NCBI GenBank assembly: GCA_963565915.1
Contig: OY751486.1
Coordinates: 1,860,001-1,924,000 of the forward strand
Length of the DNA: 64,000 nt
Source: Entoloma clypeatum
Lineage: Eukaryota > Basidiomycota > Agaricomycetes > Agaricales > Entolomataceae
Direction: 5' to 3'
Shown here: one piece after another, positions 53,390 through 63,887 of the stretch
How positions within the stretch are numbered: the stretch's first letter is position 1
Layout: the number at the start of each line of letters is the position of its first letter
Notes under the pieces: model-generated
What the model was told of the DNA's origin: nothing
Seen by the model: the letters and a program-made list of their open reading frames with translations, nothing else
Databases searched by the model: none
Program-made: the position numbers and the translations under genes

Positions 53390-54578
53390 GCAACAGATCT
53401 ACGCCCACTTCACAACCACTGAACAACAGACCGAGTACGGTCGTTGGGCACAAAACGAGAGACTTGACCCCTTCTCACAACCGACAGACGCACAGGAACA
53501 GAGATTCCTTAGAGATCTACAGAGGAAATACCCCGAACGTTTTGCCACCGATTCCGCCAACGAGTCCCCTGACAAATTTGCTTTTGACTCCGCGCAGTCA
53601 GATATCGAACAGACGCCTAGAACAGGGACTCATTTTCAACCCTTACCTGTATCCCGAACCCCATCTTCATCCCAACAACCCGACCCCTCTCCTTCTCCGC
53701 AGACTCTAGACATGGCAGAAGCTCCGGCAGTACAAACGATGGATACATCCAAGATCATCAAGGATCCTGGGATGTTCAAGGACAGACACACCTTTGACGA
53801 GTGGTGGAAAGCCACCAAACTATACATCAGGTTCCAAAAGAGCCTAACAGACGATCAGAAGATTCTTGCGGTACTATCCCGCATGATGGAAGGGTCCGGC
53901 AAGCACTGGGCCAGTAACAAGTTAGATGCTCTTGCCATTGACAACGAGAACATCACCTGGCTAGGATTCTCAGAGGATATTGCAACATGATTTTCTGTCG
54001 CCAACAAGTCAGTCGCTGCCAAAGCAAGACTTGAAGTCCTGAGGCAGGAGAAACGCACCGTTGACAAATTCTTGGACGAATTCAAAGAGCTCTTAAAGCT
54101 GTCAAACCTTGGCGAAGAAACTGGGAAATACATCCTGGAAAAGAACGTCAACCGAAGAATCTCTGAACAAGTGGCAAGCGAGGATAAGACGTACTCCGAG
54201 TACGCAAAGGAGATCCGAAACAAGGGATGACAGATGGAGGGACATGCACTAGTCATCCGGGGTGGTGGCGACATGTGCACCGGATCGGGTACCACTTATG
54301 GTGGTCAGGGCAAGGCCATGGAGATCGACAAAGCAGGAGTGGCCCGTTGCTACAACTGTCAACGCTTCGGTCACCTTGCTAAGGACTGCAGCGCTCCAAA
54401 GAAGAAAGATGGTCGCAAGTGTTTCAACTGCGACCAAGAAGGCCATATTGCGCGCAACTGCCGCAAGCCAAAGAAGAACTCCGGAAGGGTTAGGAAGGTG
54501 TCTGAAGAAGATGCCGAGAATGATGAAACCACAATCTTAGAAGCCGACGAGAAGGATTTTCCCGAAGGGTCCGATTAA
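53390..54578 (+). pseudogene. gag: Gag of Ty3 element 3, with two in-frame TGA codons
   Basis: One frame (for example QQIYAHFTTTEQQTEYGRWA, then MAEAPAVQTMDTSKI from ATG 53712) continues through a retrotransposon gag domain (GMFKDRHTFDEWWKATKLYI, LRQEKRTVDKFLDEFKELLK) to two CCHC zinc knuckles, CYNCQRFGHLAKDC and CFNCDQEGHIARNC, ending TAA at 54578. TGA codons at 53988-53990 and 54228-54230 interrupt it. An upstream frame at 53125-53709 may encode the N-terminal part after a frame change near 53350. Intact relatives would have two knuckles for RNA packaging. This copy cannot make full-length Gag. Confidence 0.8.
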
Positions 54579-54627
54579 ACGACGCTAAGTCGCGACCCTT
54601 ATCTATTAAACGGACTTGCTTGCCTTG

Positions 54628-57600
54628 TATGACTGCAGACAATAGAACCTATGTCATCCCTGCCAAGCGAGCCGCTGCGTCGACTAAGATTGTGAAGGGA
54701 GACAAACCTCCGAAACGACGAGAGATCAGGCTGTTAGCTCAGCTCAAAACATGACGAGGACCAAAGGTCATTCAACCTGAGGTTGATAGCGGATGTGAAC
54801 GCACATGCATCCATCCCAGAATAGTACGCGAACAGAACCTCCCCACGCGAGGAATACCGCCCATAGCAATTCTAAATGCGGATGGATCACCAAATCGACA
54901 ACAAAAAGCGAACCAACTTGCCGAAGTCAAGCTGGATTTGGGAACACATCAGGAAACCATGGAAGCGATGGTACTGGACATTGGGAGAACCGACATGCTC
55001 TTGGGACATGACTGGTTGGTACACCACAACCCTACGATCAATTGGACAACCGGCGCCGTAACGTTCAACCGGTGCCCAACAACATGCCGAACCAAACATT
55101 TGGATTTCAGGGTTAACCTCGATGGTCGCAAACACCTGGTTCACATGGTTGAGGTGCATGACAAAGATGCACCCAAGAAGTCAGATCAGAAATGGAAGCC
55201 TGGAGACCCTATATTGGAAGCTGTCACTCCCACACCACCTCCCACAACCAAACAACCCTCATATGTTGATCGCTTTACTCACCTCTTCGAGAAGGAGAAC
55301 TTTGATAAGATCCCGAAGGAAAGGGAATGGGACCATGGTATTGAACTTACACCGGACGCACCAAAGGAACTAGGGGGAAATACATATCCCATGACACAAA
55401 AGGAACAAGAGGAATTGGACGCATTCATTGACAAAGGTCTAGCAACTGGAAAGATCCGCCCATCCAAATCCCCTTATGCTTCCCGGTCATGTTTTCAGCC
55501 TTTGCAACTCCCCGGGGACGTTCTCTCGGATGATGGCTAGTCTATTCCGGGACCAGATTCGCCGACGCATCTGTGTGATCTACATGGATGACATTGTGGT
55601 TATTGGTAAAACCAAGGAAGAACTCACGCGAAACACCGAAGAAATTCTGCAGATCCTATCGGACAATGACTTGTTCCTGAAGGAGAAGAAGTGTTTCTGG
55701 GAAGTAACAAAATGCACCATATTGGGATATGTCGTTGGTGAAGGACATGTCGAGATGGAAACTGAGAAGGTGGACACGATCCAAAACTGGCGAGCACCCA
55801 CATCAAAAAAGGAAGTCCAGAAGTTCCTTGGGTTTGCCAACTTCTATCGGCGCTTCATTGAAGGATACTCAAACATCACGAAACCACTTACCGCGCTCAC
55901 AGGCGGCACTGCGTTTACTTGGGGACCAACGGAACAAAAAGCATTTGAAGGTCTCATACAGGCGATCACATCGGCACCAGTCTTGGCATTACCAAAACCA
56001 GATGGACAGTTCAGGGTCGAAACCGATGCATCGGGCTATGCAATTGGGGCTGTACTCTCTCAAAAACTGGACGACAAATGGCATCCTATCACGTTCTTGT
56101 CGCGGACCATGTCCGCGGCCGAACAAAATTACGAGATATACGACAAAGAGCTCTTGGCAGTCATGGAAGCACTGAAAGATTGGAGACACTATCTACTCGA
56201 AGCCAGGGAACGCTTTGAGATCTTAACTGATCACAAGAACCTGGAGTATTTCCGCCATCCTCAGGACCTAAATCAACGACAAAGGCGCTGGAAGATGAAG
56301 TTACAAGACTATGACTTCGAATTACGGCATGTGCCTGGCAAGACAAATGCAAAAGCGGACATCCTGTCGCGCTTACCCTGGTAAGAAATGGAACTCGAAC
56401 CGCAAGACAGTGACCAAATGCTCAAGGAGGGACTATTCTTGAAACGATTGGAATCAGAAGATGTGGTACAAATGGAGATGTTCACAGAGGAACAATTCTT
56501 TGAAGGGGGTGAAACATCTGATTCCATCAAGATTGGAAACGTCACAACCATCGAAAATCTGTGGATCACACGCATCAAGGGCTCAAACCGCATGGAGACA
56601 GAAGTAGCCCAGGGTCTAAAGAAGAATCCTCATTGGTATCAACAGGAAGATGGCATCACATATGCAGGCAAATGAGTCTATGTTCCACTGGACCCACAAC
56701 TGCGTCAAGAACTGATGTTTGAGTCACACGATGCACCAGTGGCTGGACATCCAGGACAGTATCGAACACACGAACTCCTCACTCGCACCTACTGGTGGCC
56801 TACCATCCTGCATGATGTGAAGAAGTACGTAAAGGGTTGCGGCACCTGTCAGCGCAACAAGATCAACAGACAGAAACGACATGCTCCGCTACACCCCCAT
56901 GCAGCACCAAGTCATCCATGGGAAGACATAGGGATTGACGTCGTGGGACCGATACCAGAGTCCGAGGGAAAGAATGTGATTCTGGTCATCACGGATAGAC
57001 ATTCGAAGATGCTCCATCTCATTCCGACAACCGTAGAATTATCAGCTGAAGGATTAGCCAAGATCTATCGGGATCAGATATGGAAGCTTCATGGGATCCC
57101 CAAGAAGATCATCAGTGACAGGGGACCACAGTTTGCTGCGAAGTTCATGGAGATACTTTGCCGCATGTTAGGGATCAAAAGGAATCTGGCCACCGCATAC
57201 CATCCACAGACTGATGGACAGGCCGAACGATCGCATCAGGAAACAGAAGTGTTCTTACAAAACTTCATCAACCATCTACAAGATGATTGGGCTGAGTGGA
57301 TCGCAATTGCTGAATTCCAGTACAATAATAAAGAACATCAGGCGACAAAGCACACACCATTCTACCTCAACTATGGCTTGCATCCTTGGAAGGGAGAACT
57401 TGTGTTGGAAGACACCAACCTGGCTGCCAACAGCTTCTTGGAAAAACTCAAACAAGCACGAGAAGAAGCCAATGCAGTGCTGAAACAGGCACAGGATCAG
57501 ATGAAGAAGACAGTTGATACGCGACGAAGTCCGTCTCGGAACTACCGCATTGGAGACAAGGTGTGGCTGGAAGGGACTAACATCAGGACTAACCGGCCCT

Positions 57601-57983
57601 CGAAGAAACTTGACACACTCCGACATGGACCATTCAAGGTCCTAGAGAAGAAAGGGGCTAGCGCGTACCTTCTTGATCTTCCGAAGACTTGGAAAATGAT
57701 TCACCCTGTGTTTAACGAGACCCTATTGTCACCTTACAAAACCCCGAAGTACGCCATCCAGAAGAAGAAACCAGCCCCTGATCCGATCATTGTTGAAGGA
57801 CAAGAAGAGTACCATGTGTCCACAATTCTAGACTCTCAAAAGTTCCGTGGAAAGATCCAGTACCTCGTCCAGTGGGAAGGATATGGCCCAGAAGAGAACA
57901 CATGGGAACCTCGAGCTAATGTTCAAAACGCTCAAGATTTGATCCGTGATCTCCATCGGCAGAACCCGTCTCGCCCACGATAA
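54628..57983 (+). pseudogene. pol: Pol of Ty3 element 3: protease, deleted RT, RNase H, integrase, chromodomain
   Basis: The protease has DSGCERTCI (about 54785) after an in-frame TGA at 54752-54754. RT begins LTPDAPKELGGNTYPMTQKE and GKIRPSKSPYAS, then jumps at about 55480 to SLCNSPGTFSRMM and VIYMDDIVVIGKTK. The palm segment with the first catalytic Asp, roughly 80 residues, is deleted and the frame changes. RNase H ([25 protein letters not shown]) is present. A TAA (56382-56384) and a TGA (56673-56675) precede the integrase, which is open from 56715: HHCC (CGTCQRN), D-D-E in GIDVVGPIPE, ISDRGPQFAAKF and TDGQAERSHQE, a GPF motif (LRHGPFKVL) and a C-terminal chromodomain (EYHVSTILDSQ...YLVQWEGYGPEENTWEP). 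Inactive. Confidence 0.92.
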
Positions 57984-58117
57984 AAGACAGCTCTCGAAAT
58001 CCATGACAAGCATCGACCTCATCAGTCAACCACACACTGAGTTTCCCGCTCTAGTCCTCTTTTCTGCCCAATATAGCCTCCCCCTTCTTCTCCTATCTCT
58101 CAACCATCCTCACCGCC

Positions 58118-58489
58118 ATGTCCAACACCACCGTTACCTCCACCTCCACCACCGACATCAAACCCGCCATCGCCGCCCTCATGAACAAAGCACTCTCCAT
58201 GAGAGACCAAATCCATGCCCTCGAAACTTCCCTTGCCGACCTCCTTCATTGCCAGATGCATATCCGGCTTCACTCGCTGTCCAACCTCCCTGTCGCCCCG
58301 AGTCCCAAGGAAAAACAAATTCTCGGAAATTACACCAGCACCCTCGTGATCGAAAATCGACGTATTCGGCTGGCTATCAAAGGCCTCGAACTCGCCGTTG
58401 CCATCAACGAGGAGTTGATATATGATTGGGGCCTCGGGGAGAGTCCGAACTGGTCTGATTCCGGCAACAACGAGGGATGGGGACAATGA
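58118..58489 (+). CDS. Small third ORF of Ty3 element 3 (sense strand)
   Basis: 123 residues between the pol stop and the 3' LTR, same strand as pol. It is helical and mildly acidic: IAALMNKALSMRDQIHALET,  LGNYTSTLVIENRRIRLAIK and a Trp-rich end (DWGLGESPNWSD). No membrane segment or signal peptide, so it is not an envelope-like gene despite its position. From memory similar small ORFs occur at this place in other basidiomycete Ty3 elements. Function unknown. The other Ty3 family in this window uses the same interval for an opposite-strand gene. Confidence 0.55.
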   Translation: MSNTTVTSTSTTDIKPAIAALMNKALSMRDQIHALETSLADLLHCQMHIRLHSLSNLPVAPSPKEKQILGNYTSTLVIENRRIRLAIKGLELAVAINEELIYDWGLGESPNWSDSGNNEGWGQ

Positions 58490-58523
58490 CTCTGTGAGGA
58501 CACAGAGCTTGAAGAGGGGAACA

Positions 58524-58986
58524 TGTTACGGACTCTACGGTATGCGGACGATGTCATCACTTTTACTTATCGGCCCGGCTCGGCGCCCTCTTACGAGCTT
58601 ACTATGTCTAATGTCTACTTTCGCAACCTTTGATTCCCAGTCTGACTCACTACCTTTACTTCGTCAGCCCCTTTAGTATACTTCGCTCCCACGCTGACTC
58701 GCTTTCCGCAGTCAGCTTACTGAGGCAAGTGAGAGGCTAACCATTTTGCATTTGCATTTGCGCAAGTCCAATGGCTCCCAACACATGTTTGGGCTGGCTG
58801 CAGTCGCCTTACTCATGGGCACTGCCTTCCGCAGTACTGACTCATCCGCTACCGCCTATAGTCAGTACCTATATAAACCTCTTGTACTGTAGTAGATTCC
58901 TTAGATTTAGCAATCACATTGCTCTTTGCCTTTCCACTTTCCTGCATACTCTGCCCAAACCTTGGAATGGTTTGTTAAGCATAACA
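58524..58986 (+). repeat. 3' LTR of Ty3 element 3
   Basis: 463 bp, ends AAGCATAACA. An extra segment from about 58720 to 58800 (gaggcaagtgagaggctaac...gggctggctg) lies between duplicated cgcagtc..cttact motifs. It is directly followed by minisatellite, without the target duplication expected from the 5' side. Confidence 0.92.
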
Positions 58987-59660
58987 CCTTCGCACCCAAC
59001 AGCTGGTAGTCACACCCAACGGTGTTGAGTCGTGCCAACGACCTCGATGTGTGCCCAACAGCCCCCCCTTTGTGCCCAACGGCCCTCACTCGCGCCGAAT
59101 GACCTCCCTTTGCACCCAACAGCCGATACTGACGCCCAACAGCGTCGACTTGTGCCCAATGGCCCTCACTTGCGCCCAACGACCTCCCTTCGCACACAAC
59201 AGCCGATACTGACGCCATACGGCCCATACTCATGCCCAATGGTGTCGACTCATGCCAACGACCTCGACATGTGCCCAACAGCCCCCCTTTGTGCCCAACG
59301 GCCCTCACTCGCACCCAACGACCTCAACTCGCGCCAAACGACCCCCCTTCGCACCCAACAGCCAATACTCATGCCCAACGGCCCTCACTCATGCCCAACG
59401 GCCCCCCTTCTTGCCCAACAGCCTTCACTCACACCCAATGACCTCCCTTCGCGCCCAACGAGCCCCCTTCTTGCCCAACAGCCTTCACTAATGCCCAACG
59501 GCCCTCACTCACACCCAGCGGCGTCGACTCATGCCCAACGGCCCCCCTTCATGCCCAACTGCCGCCACTCATGCCCAACGACCTCAACTCGCGCCTAACA
59601 ACCTCGACTTGTGCCCAACGGCCCTCACACATGCCCAACGGCGTCGACTCACGCCAACCA
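58987..59660. repeat. CCCAACGGCC minisatellite, array 3
   Basis: About 28 units of 20-27 bp (tgcccaacggccctcac, tgcgcccaacgacctccc), the same family as arrays 1 and 2. Its left edge is cut by the Ty3 3' LTR, so it may be the remains of a third hAT-like carrier element. Open frames here are artefacts. Confidence 0.88.
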
Positions 59661-60069
59661 CTGCCCACCATCCTATACTCGCCCACTGCCACCACCTACC
59701 CATCCGCCAAATGGCGCGGGAGGCGAAGGCAGTGGCCAGAGAGGGGGAGGTGGGCTGGGATGTCACGACCGGATAGATGCAGTACATGAGGGCACTGGGA
59801 CGTGACATGACACGTGTGTGAGGAGTGAGGGGGGGTCGCGCGTGCACCCCCATGAACATGCAGAGGTCCGCAATGGCACACAGGCAGGACACGTAGCACC
59901 AAGGGGTGTCACCCTTGGGTGCTATCCCGCGGGTATTCTGTACCCCCACATACCCTCAAAAACCCTCACCCATAGGTGAGGGTTTCCTTACCCTTGGCGA
60001 GGGGTACGGTTTTTCGAGGGTAAGGGTAAGGGCACAATTTTTTTATCCGCGGGATACCCCTGTCCATCA
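59661..60069. other. GC-rich spacer with inverted gggta/taccc motifs
   Basis: No gene. From about 59905 to 60058 the motifs gggtgctatcccgcgggta, taccctcaaaaaccctc, ggtgagggtttcc, gagggtaagggtaaggg and atccgcgggataccc form inverted pairs and look like a small structured repeat. Confidence 0.4.
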
Positions 60070-60155
60070 CTAACTTTATATGATGTGTTTCTGACCTTTC
60101 TCATGATTGGAAAGGGGCCAAGACATTGATCGTCCAATTTCTTGGCAGGGCGTCC
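60070..60155 (-). pseudogene. Ty3 integrase fragment
   Basis: On the minus strand GRPAKKLDDQCLGPFPIMRK and NTSYKV: the GPF region after the integrase core (compare RPSKKL...GPF in the two Ty3 elements of this window). Only about 28 residues remain. It is cut on one side by the LTR-like end at 60156, showing that hairpin element B inserted into a Ty3 element. Confidence 0.65.
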
Positions 60156-60340
60156 TGTAACAAGAGTTACATGAAAAGCCCTCAATCTCACAGAACAAGG
60201 TAAGCTTGACCAAAACCTGGTATTGGCTGTACAATGTCGTGCAAGGTAAAAGGCTTCTTTTTTAACATAAGCGGCTGTGCTCAGCCTAATACAGTAACCC
60301 CAACGACCAATTGATGACCATGCCAATCCCACTCATTACA
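60156..60340 (-). repeat. 185-bp LTR-like end of hairpin element B
   Basis: On the minus strand it starts TGTAATGAGTGGG and ends CTCTTGTTACA, about 90% identical by eye to 48241-48426. It is preceded on that strand by aagggggata, which looks like a polypurine tract, so this would be the 3' LTR. Confidence 0.75.
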
Positions 60341-62225
60341 TATCCCCCTTCAAGATTGCTGCTGCAATCTTCACTTGACTTCACGTGAGGAGATTGAAGT
60401 GGGAGGTCATGGTAGCCTCCAACAAATTCGGATTTTGAAGGATTGACCGCGAAGATTCACGGTCGTGGGTATAATCTGGAGTCTTTGGACTCCAATAGAA
60501 TAAAAGGATAAATAATAATAATTTAGAATGAGTTGCACCACCTTTGTTGAGCACTCGAGTCAATCAGGGGTCGTTAGACCCCCCCCCGATTATCGCTGAG
60601 GTTCCAACGGAGGTAGGGCGGCTCGTATCAGATCGAATTTTGACTTGTTGTTGGACGCGCGCCGAATTGTCGAACGCGCGTGGTCACATGGTCACGTGAG
60701 GTCACAGGGCCTCGTTGATTTGTTTGACCGTTTATCGCTCGTTAATAAACGAGCTTCTTGGTGATCACCACCACCTTTCGAGGCTCTTCCATGAGCCTCG
60801 TCTCTCGTAGCTCGACGCCTACCTGCTTGACGACCGGGGCACGTTCAGTGCCAAGCAACGTTAGTCGCCCACAGCCATCAAGATTCGCAGAAAGTGCGAT
60901 TCAATGAGGGACGAGGGCAATTTTGCCCTCGGTGATGGGTTCTGGCGGCTGTCGCGATGCGGCAGCTTTGGAGGGTGCATGCATGGGGCATGCGAAGGTG
61001 CGTAGCACCTTCCTTGGTACCAGGGAATGGCGCAACACGTGCCGTTTCGTCGTTTGCTAACCAATTTTTTCATTTGAGGGACATTGTCCCTCTAGGATTT
61101 CTTTTTCATTATTGGTCGACTACTGGGAGTCGACCCCGTCTCGTTACGCATCGACGAGGAGAGCTTCAGCTCGTCTTCGTCGACTGCTCTTCATTCGCCA
61201 ACGCCGTCCAACTGCCGGCGTTTGTCGTCGGGTGACGACTCATATGTCAAGGGGCATACGTCGTCCCTCCTCTTGTTGTCGGTCGACTACTATGAGTCGA
61301 CCCTGCCCGTTTTACGCCTCAACCAGGAGAGCCTCGGCTCGTCCTCATCGACTCCTTCGACGTCCTACCACGCTGACCAATTGCCGGTGTTCGTCGTCGA
61401 ATGACAACTCACGATCGAGGCTGCTGTCTCAAGTGGGGATGGCGCATCGGGCGTCATCCGTCATTTGTTGACAACTGTCGTTCGGGGGGGCAACTGTCAT
61501 CCCCCTAGGTCCTATCTCCATTATAAACTGACTCATAAGTCAGTTTCTCTATCATGAGATGCAGGGAATCGTTGGATTCCCTGTGGCGACCAGATGGTTG
61601 TCTAATCGTTGAGGTCTCGACGCAACGCAATGCAGGTTCATTTGAACCTGCTTCTTTCATACAGTGTTTGTCGAATATGTCAGGATACTTTGTACCCGGT
61701 TAGAGTACATGGACGGTGCCATCAGCACCGTTGTTTCAATCATAATTTGATTGTCCTGAACGACATCTTGTCGTTTGCAATGCCAATGGGAGACATTGGG
61801 GCAATTGCTACCCCATTTCCTCCCCTTCTTGCTTCATTCCTACACTGAAGCACATACATATTGAGGGTCCCGAGTTGGCCCTCCTTTTGCCAGTTGGGGA
61901 CATTCATTTTCCCCTGTCGCGTTTCGCGACTTTCTGTTTTCCAAACGATGTGTTGTCATTTTGGTAACTGGGCGATATTACATCTCCAGTTTTGTTGGGA
62001 AGATCTTTTGAGTTCCCCAGGTCAGTTTTCTGGACGACATTCATTGTCATCTGATGTTCTTTTCTCATGTACCGGCTTTGCATCAGTACTCATCTCCGTT
62101 TCAGGCTCAGATGAGCCTAAAGCTTTCGGAGGTTCTATTGAACCTTCTTCACCTCTCTGTGGCGTTTTCACACCATTCGGTAATTGTTACTAAACTTTTT
62201 TGTGAACGACTGGTGTCGTCCTATA
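60341..62225 (-). other. Hairpin-packed tract B (interior of an LTR-like element)
   Basis: 1.9 kb with the same organisation as tract A: dense, mutually different short stem-loops. Examples: GGAGTC..GACTCC 60478-60493; AAACTGACT..AGTCAGTTT 61525-61546; GCAGGTTCA..TGAACCTGC 61632-61651; CGGTGC..GCACCG 61714-61730; AACGAC..GTCGTT 61759-61775; GGGGCA..TACCCC near 61798-61814. Also gaggctcttccatgagcctc, gagggcaattttgccctc and gaaggtgcgtagcaccttc near 60780-61010. It is more GC-rich than tract A and without long open frames on its sense strand. The outer side is cut by the Ty3 LTR at 62226. Confidence 0.78.
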
Positions 62226-62710
62226 TGTTAAGAACTGACCGACAAAACATCGGAGCTACGTCGGACACGTCGGAAGGTTGGAGGGTCGGAGCGCATGTAA
62301 CATAGGGGCAAGGACTTGGCTTCAACTTGTGTGTTGCGCCCTCGCTAATACATCGGTGTCCTTATTTCGGAGGATCGGAGGATCGGAGGGTCGGAGGTTG
62401 GACTCAAGTTAAGAGTCAGAAAGAGGACGGGAGGTGTGATGTTGAATCTAAGTTGATATTCAAACTGAAGCTAATACATGATTCTACATAAGTTTAAATA
62501 CTATGTCGGAGGATGTGTGGCTTCGTCGGAGTCGGATAACGAGTGGCTGTTGGAGATGCTCAACATAAGTAAAATGGTCAGATGTAAGTAATGTACATAG
62601 TAACGAGATTCATAACAGTAAGTATGCATAATAAGTATTAGTCAAAATGTCGGAGGTGTCGGAGGTGTCGGAATTGGTCAGAAATCATCGGAATTGATCG
62701 GAATGTAACA
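62226..62710 (-). repeat. 3' LTR of a Ty3 element on the minus strand (element 4)
   Basis: 485 bp. Read on the minus strand it starts TGTTACATTCCG and ends CTTAACA. It is preceded on that strand by the polypurine tract aagggggaaatac, closely like aagaggggaatac of Ty3 element 1. It shares the gcgcaacacacaagttgaag-type block with the other LTRs of this superfamily group. Confidence 0.85.
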
Positions 62711-62876
62711 GTATTTCCCCCTTAGGGCTGAACCCATGAGGCCTAAGGACCTAGGTGGTCGGTGCGCGTGAACTGCGTCATGTGATGTGTTGGTTGAAAA
62801 TACCATCCAAGTGGTTCTTTCTTCTTGTTCCTCCCATTATCTTTCCGCTTCAAAACTCTTCTGAAGAAACTTCAAT

Positions 62877-63859
62877 ATGTCGGCAACCAATTTTCAAAAG
62901 GAGATGGAGGCGCTGCAGGCTAAGCTCACGGAGGTGGAGGCGAAGAAGCGAGCGGCGGAGGAGGAGGCTGCGAGGAAGGCTGAGGAGGGGCAGAGAGTGG
63001 AGGAAGAGAGGGCTGCGGAGGCGGCGCGGTTAGCGGAGGAGATGTGTTGGGCGTTGGAGCTGGCGGCTCAGAAGAGGGCCGATAAGGTGGCCGCTGCGCA
63101 AGGCGCATCGGGCAAGGGGTCGGGGGAGCCACAGGCGGAGAAGAAGAAGAGGGCGATGAAGAAGAGGAAGGTGGAGGAGGTGTCGGCGACGGTCGGAGAG
63201 GGGTCAGGAGTCGGGGTCAGGGTCGGCGCCTGCGATAGGTGCATTGTGAAGGGCGTCGAGTGCGAACACAATGAGTGAGTTCTTCTTAGTTCAGCTTTTC
63301 TGTTTTAACCTTTTGTTTTAGGAATAAGTCGTCCTGCAAGGGTTGTATCAAAGACAAGAAGAAGTGCGAGGTCGGAGCATTGGAGGCAAAGTTGGAGGTG
63401 AAGGAGGTGAAGAAAACGGTGAAAGTGAATAAGGGGAAGAAAAAGGTGTCGGAGATGCTGTCGGAGAGTGGGTTGGAGGACACCATCTTGAGTGTCCTCA
63501 AGATGATTTTGGCGGAGACCAGGCAGGTGAGGTGACTGCTAACAGCAGTTGAAGACTCGGTGAACACTGAGTATCAACCCAAGTCGCCGGAGGTGTTGGA
63601 GGAAGGGTTGGAGTCGGAGATGTCAGAGGAAGGGTTGGAGTCGGAGATGGATACAAGGGAGGAGATGCATGAATTAAGACTGGAGAAGAGGATCGCGAGG
63701 AGGATTAGGAAGGACATCGTGGATAGGAAAAGGTTGGAGTTGCCGGAGCTGTTGGTCAATTCCGACATGTTGATTTCAGAGCCATTGGAGAAGGCAGAGT
63801 CGGAGGAGGAGTCGGACAAGGAGGAGGGTCCGTCAAACAAGAAACAACGTACTAAGTAG
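62877..63859 (+). CDS. Opposite-strand spliced gene of Ty3 element 4, paired C-x2-C-x6-C motifs
   Basis: Exons 62877-63274, 63322-63526 and 63572-63859 with GT-AG introns of 47 and 45 bp and matching phases: 296 residues. It starts with MSATNFQKEMEALQAKLTEV and a long Glu/Ala/Lys/Arg coiled coil. C-x2-C-x6-C follows at 119/122/129 (CDRCIVKGVEC), the first intron four codons later, and C-x2-C-x6-C at 138/141/148 (CKGCIKDKKKC). A Lys-rich region, two LESEM-type acidic repeats and a basic end (PSNKKQRTK) complete it. It lies between the 3' LTR (62226-62710) and the pol stop (63888) of a minus-strand Ty3 element, transcribed against pol, exactly like the gene at 17137-18148. All exons are open although the two proteins are strongly diverged, which argues for selection. 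The function is unknown; zinc-dependent nucleic-acid binding is an inference. Confidence 0.82.
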
Positions 63860-63887
63860 ATAGTAATAGTACTTGTTTTTTCTTGTT

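Larger units (their letters stand above)
52550..58986 (+). mobile_element. Decayed Ty3 chromovirus, element 3
   Basis: The 5' LTR 52550-52920 (371 bp) and 3' LTR 58524-58986 (463 bp) enclose gag, pol with chromodomain and a small third ORF. The flanks do not match (gtaat before, ccttc after), and the LTRs differ in length by 92 bp, so the copy may be a product of recombination between two insertions. Several in-frame stops and an RT deletion make it inactive. A solo LTR of this family is at 33543-33945. Confidence 0.92.

Noticed and set aside
58118..58489. Envelope-like gene in Ty3 element 3
   Set aside because: Position fits, but there is no signal peptide or membrane segment.
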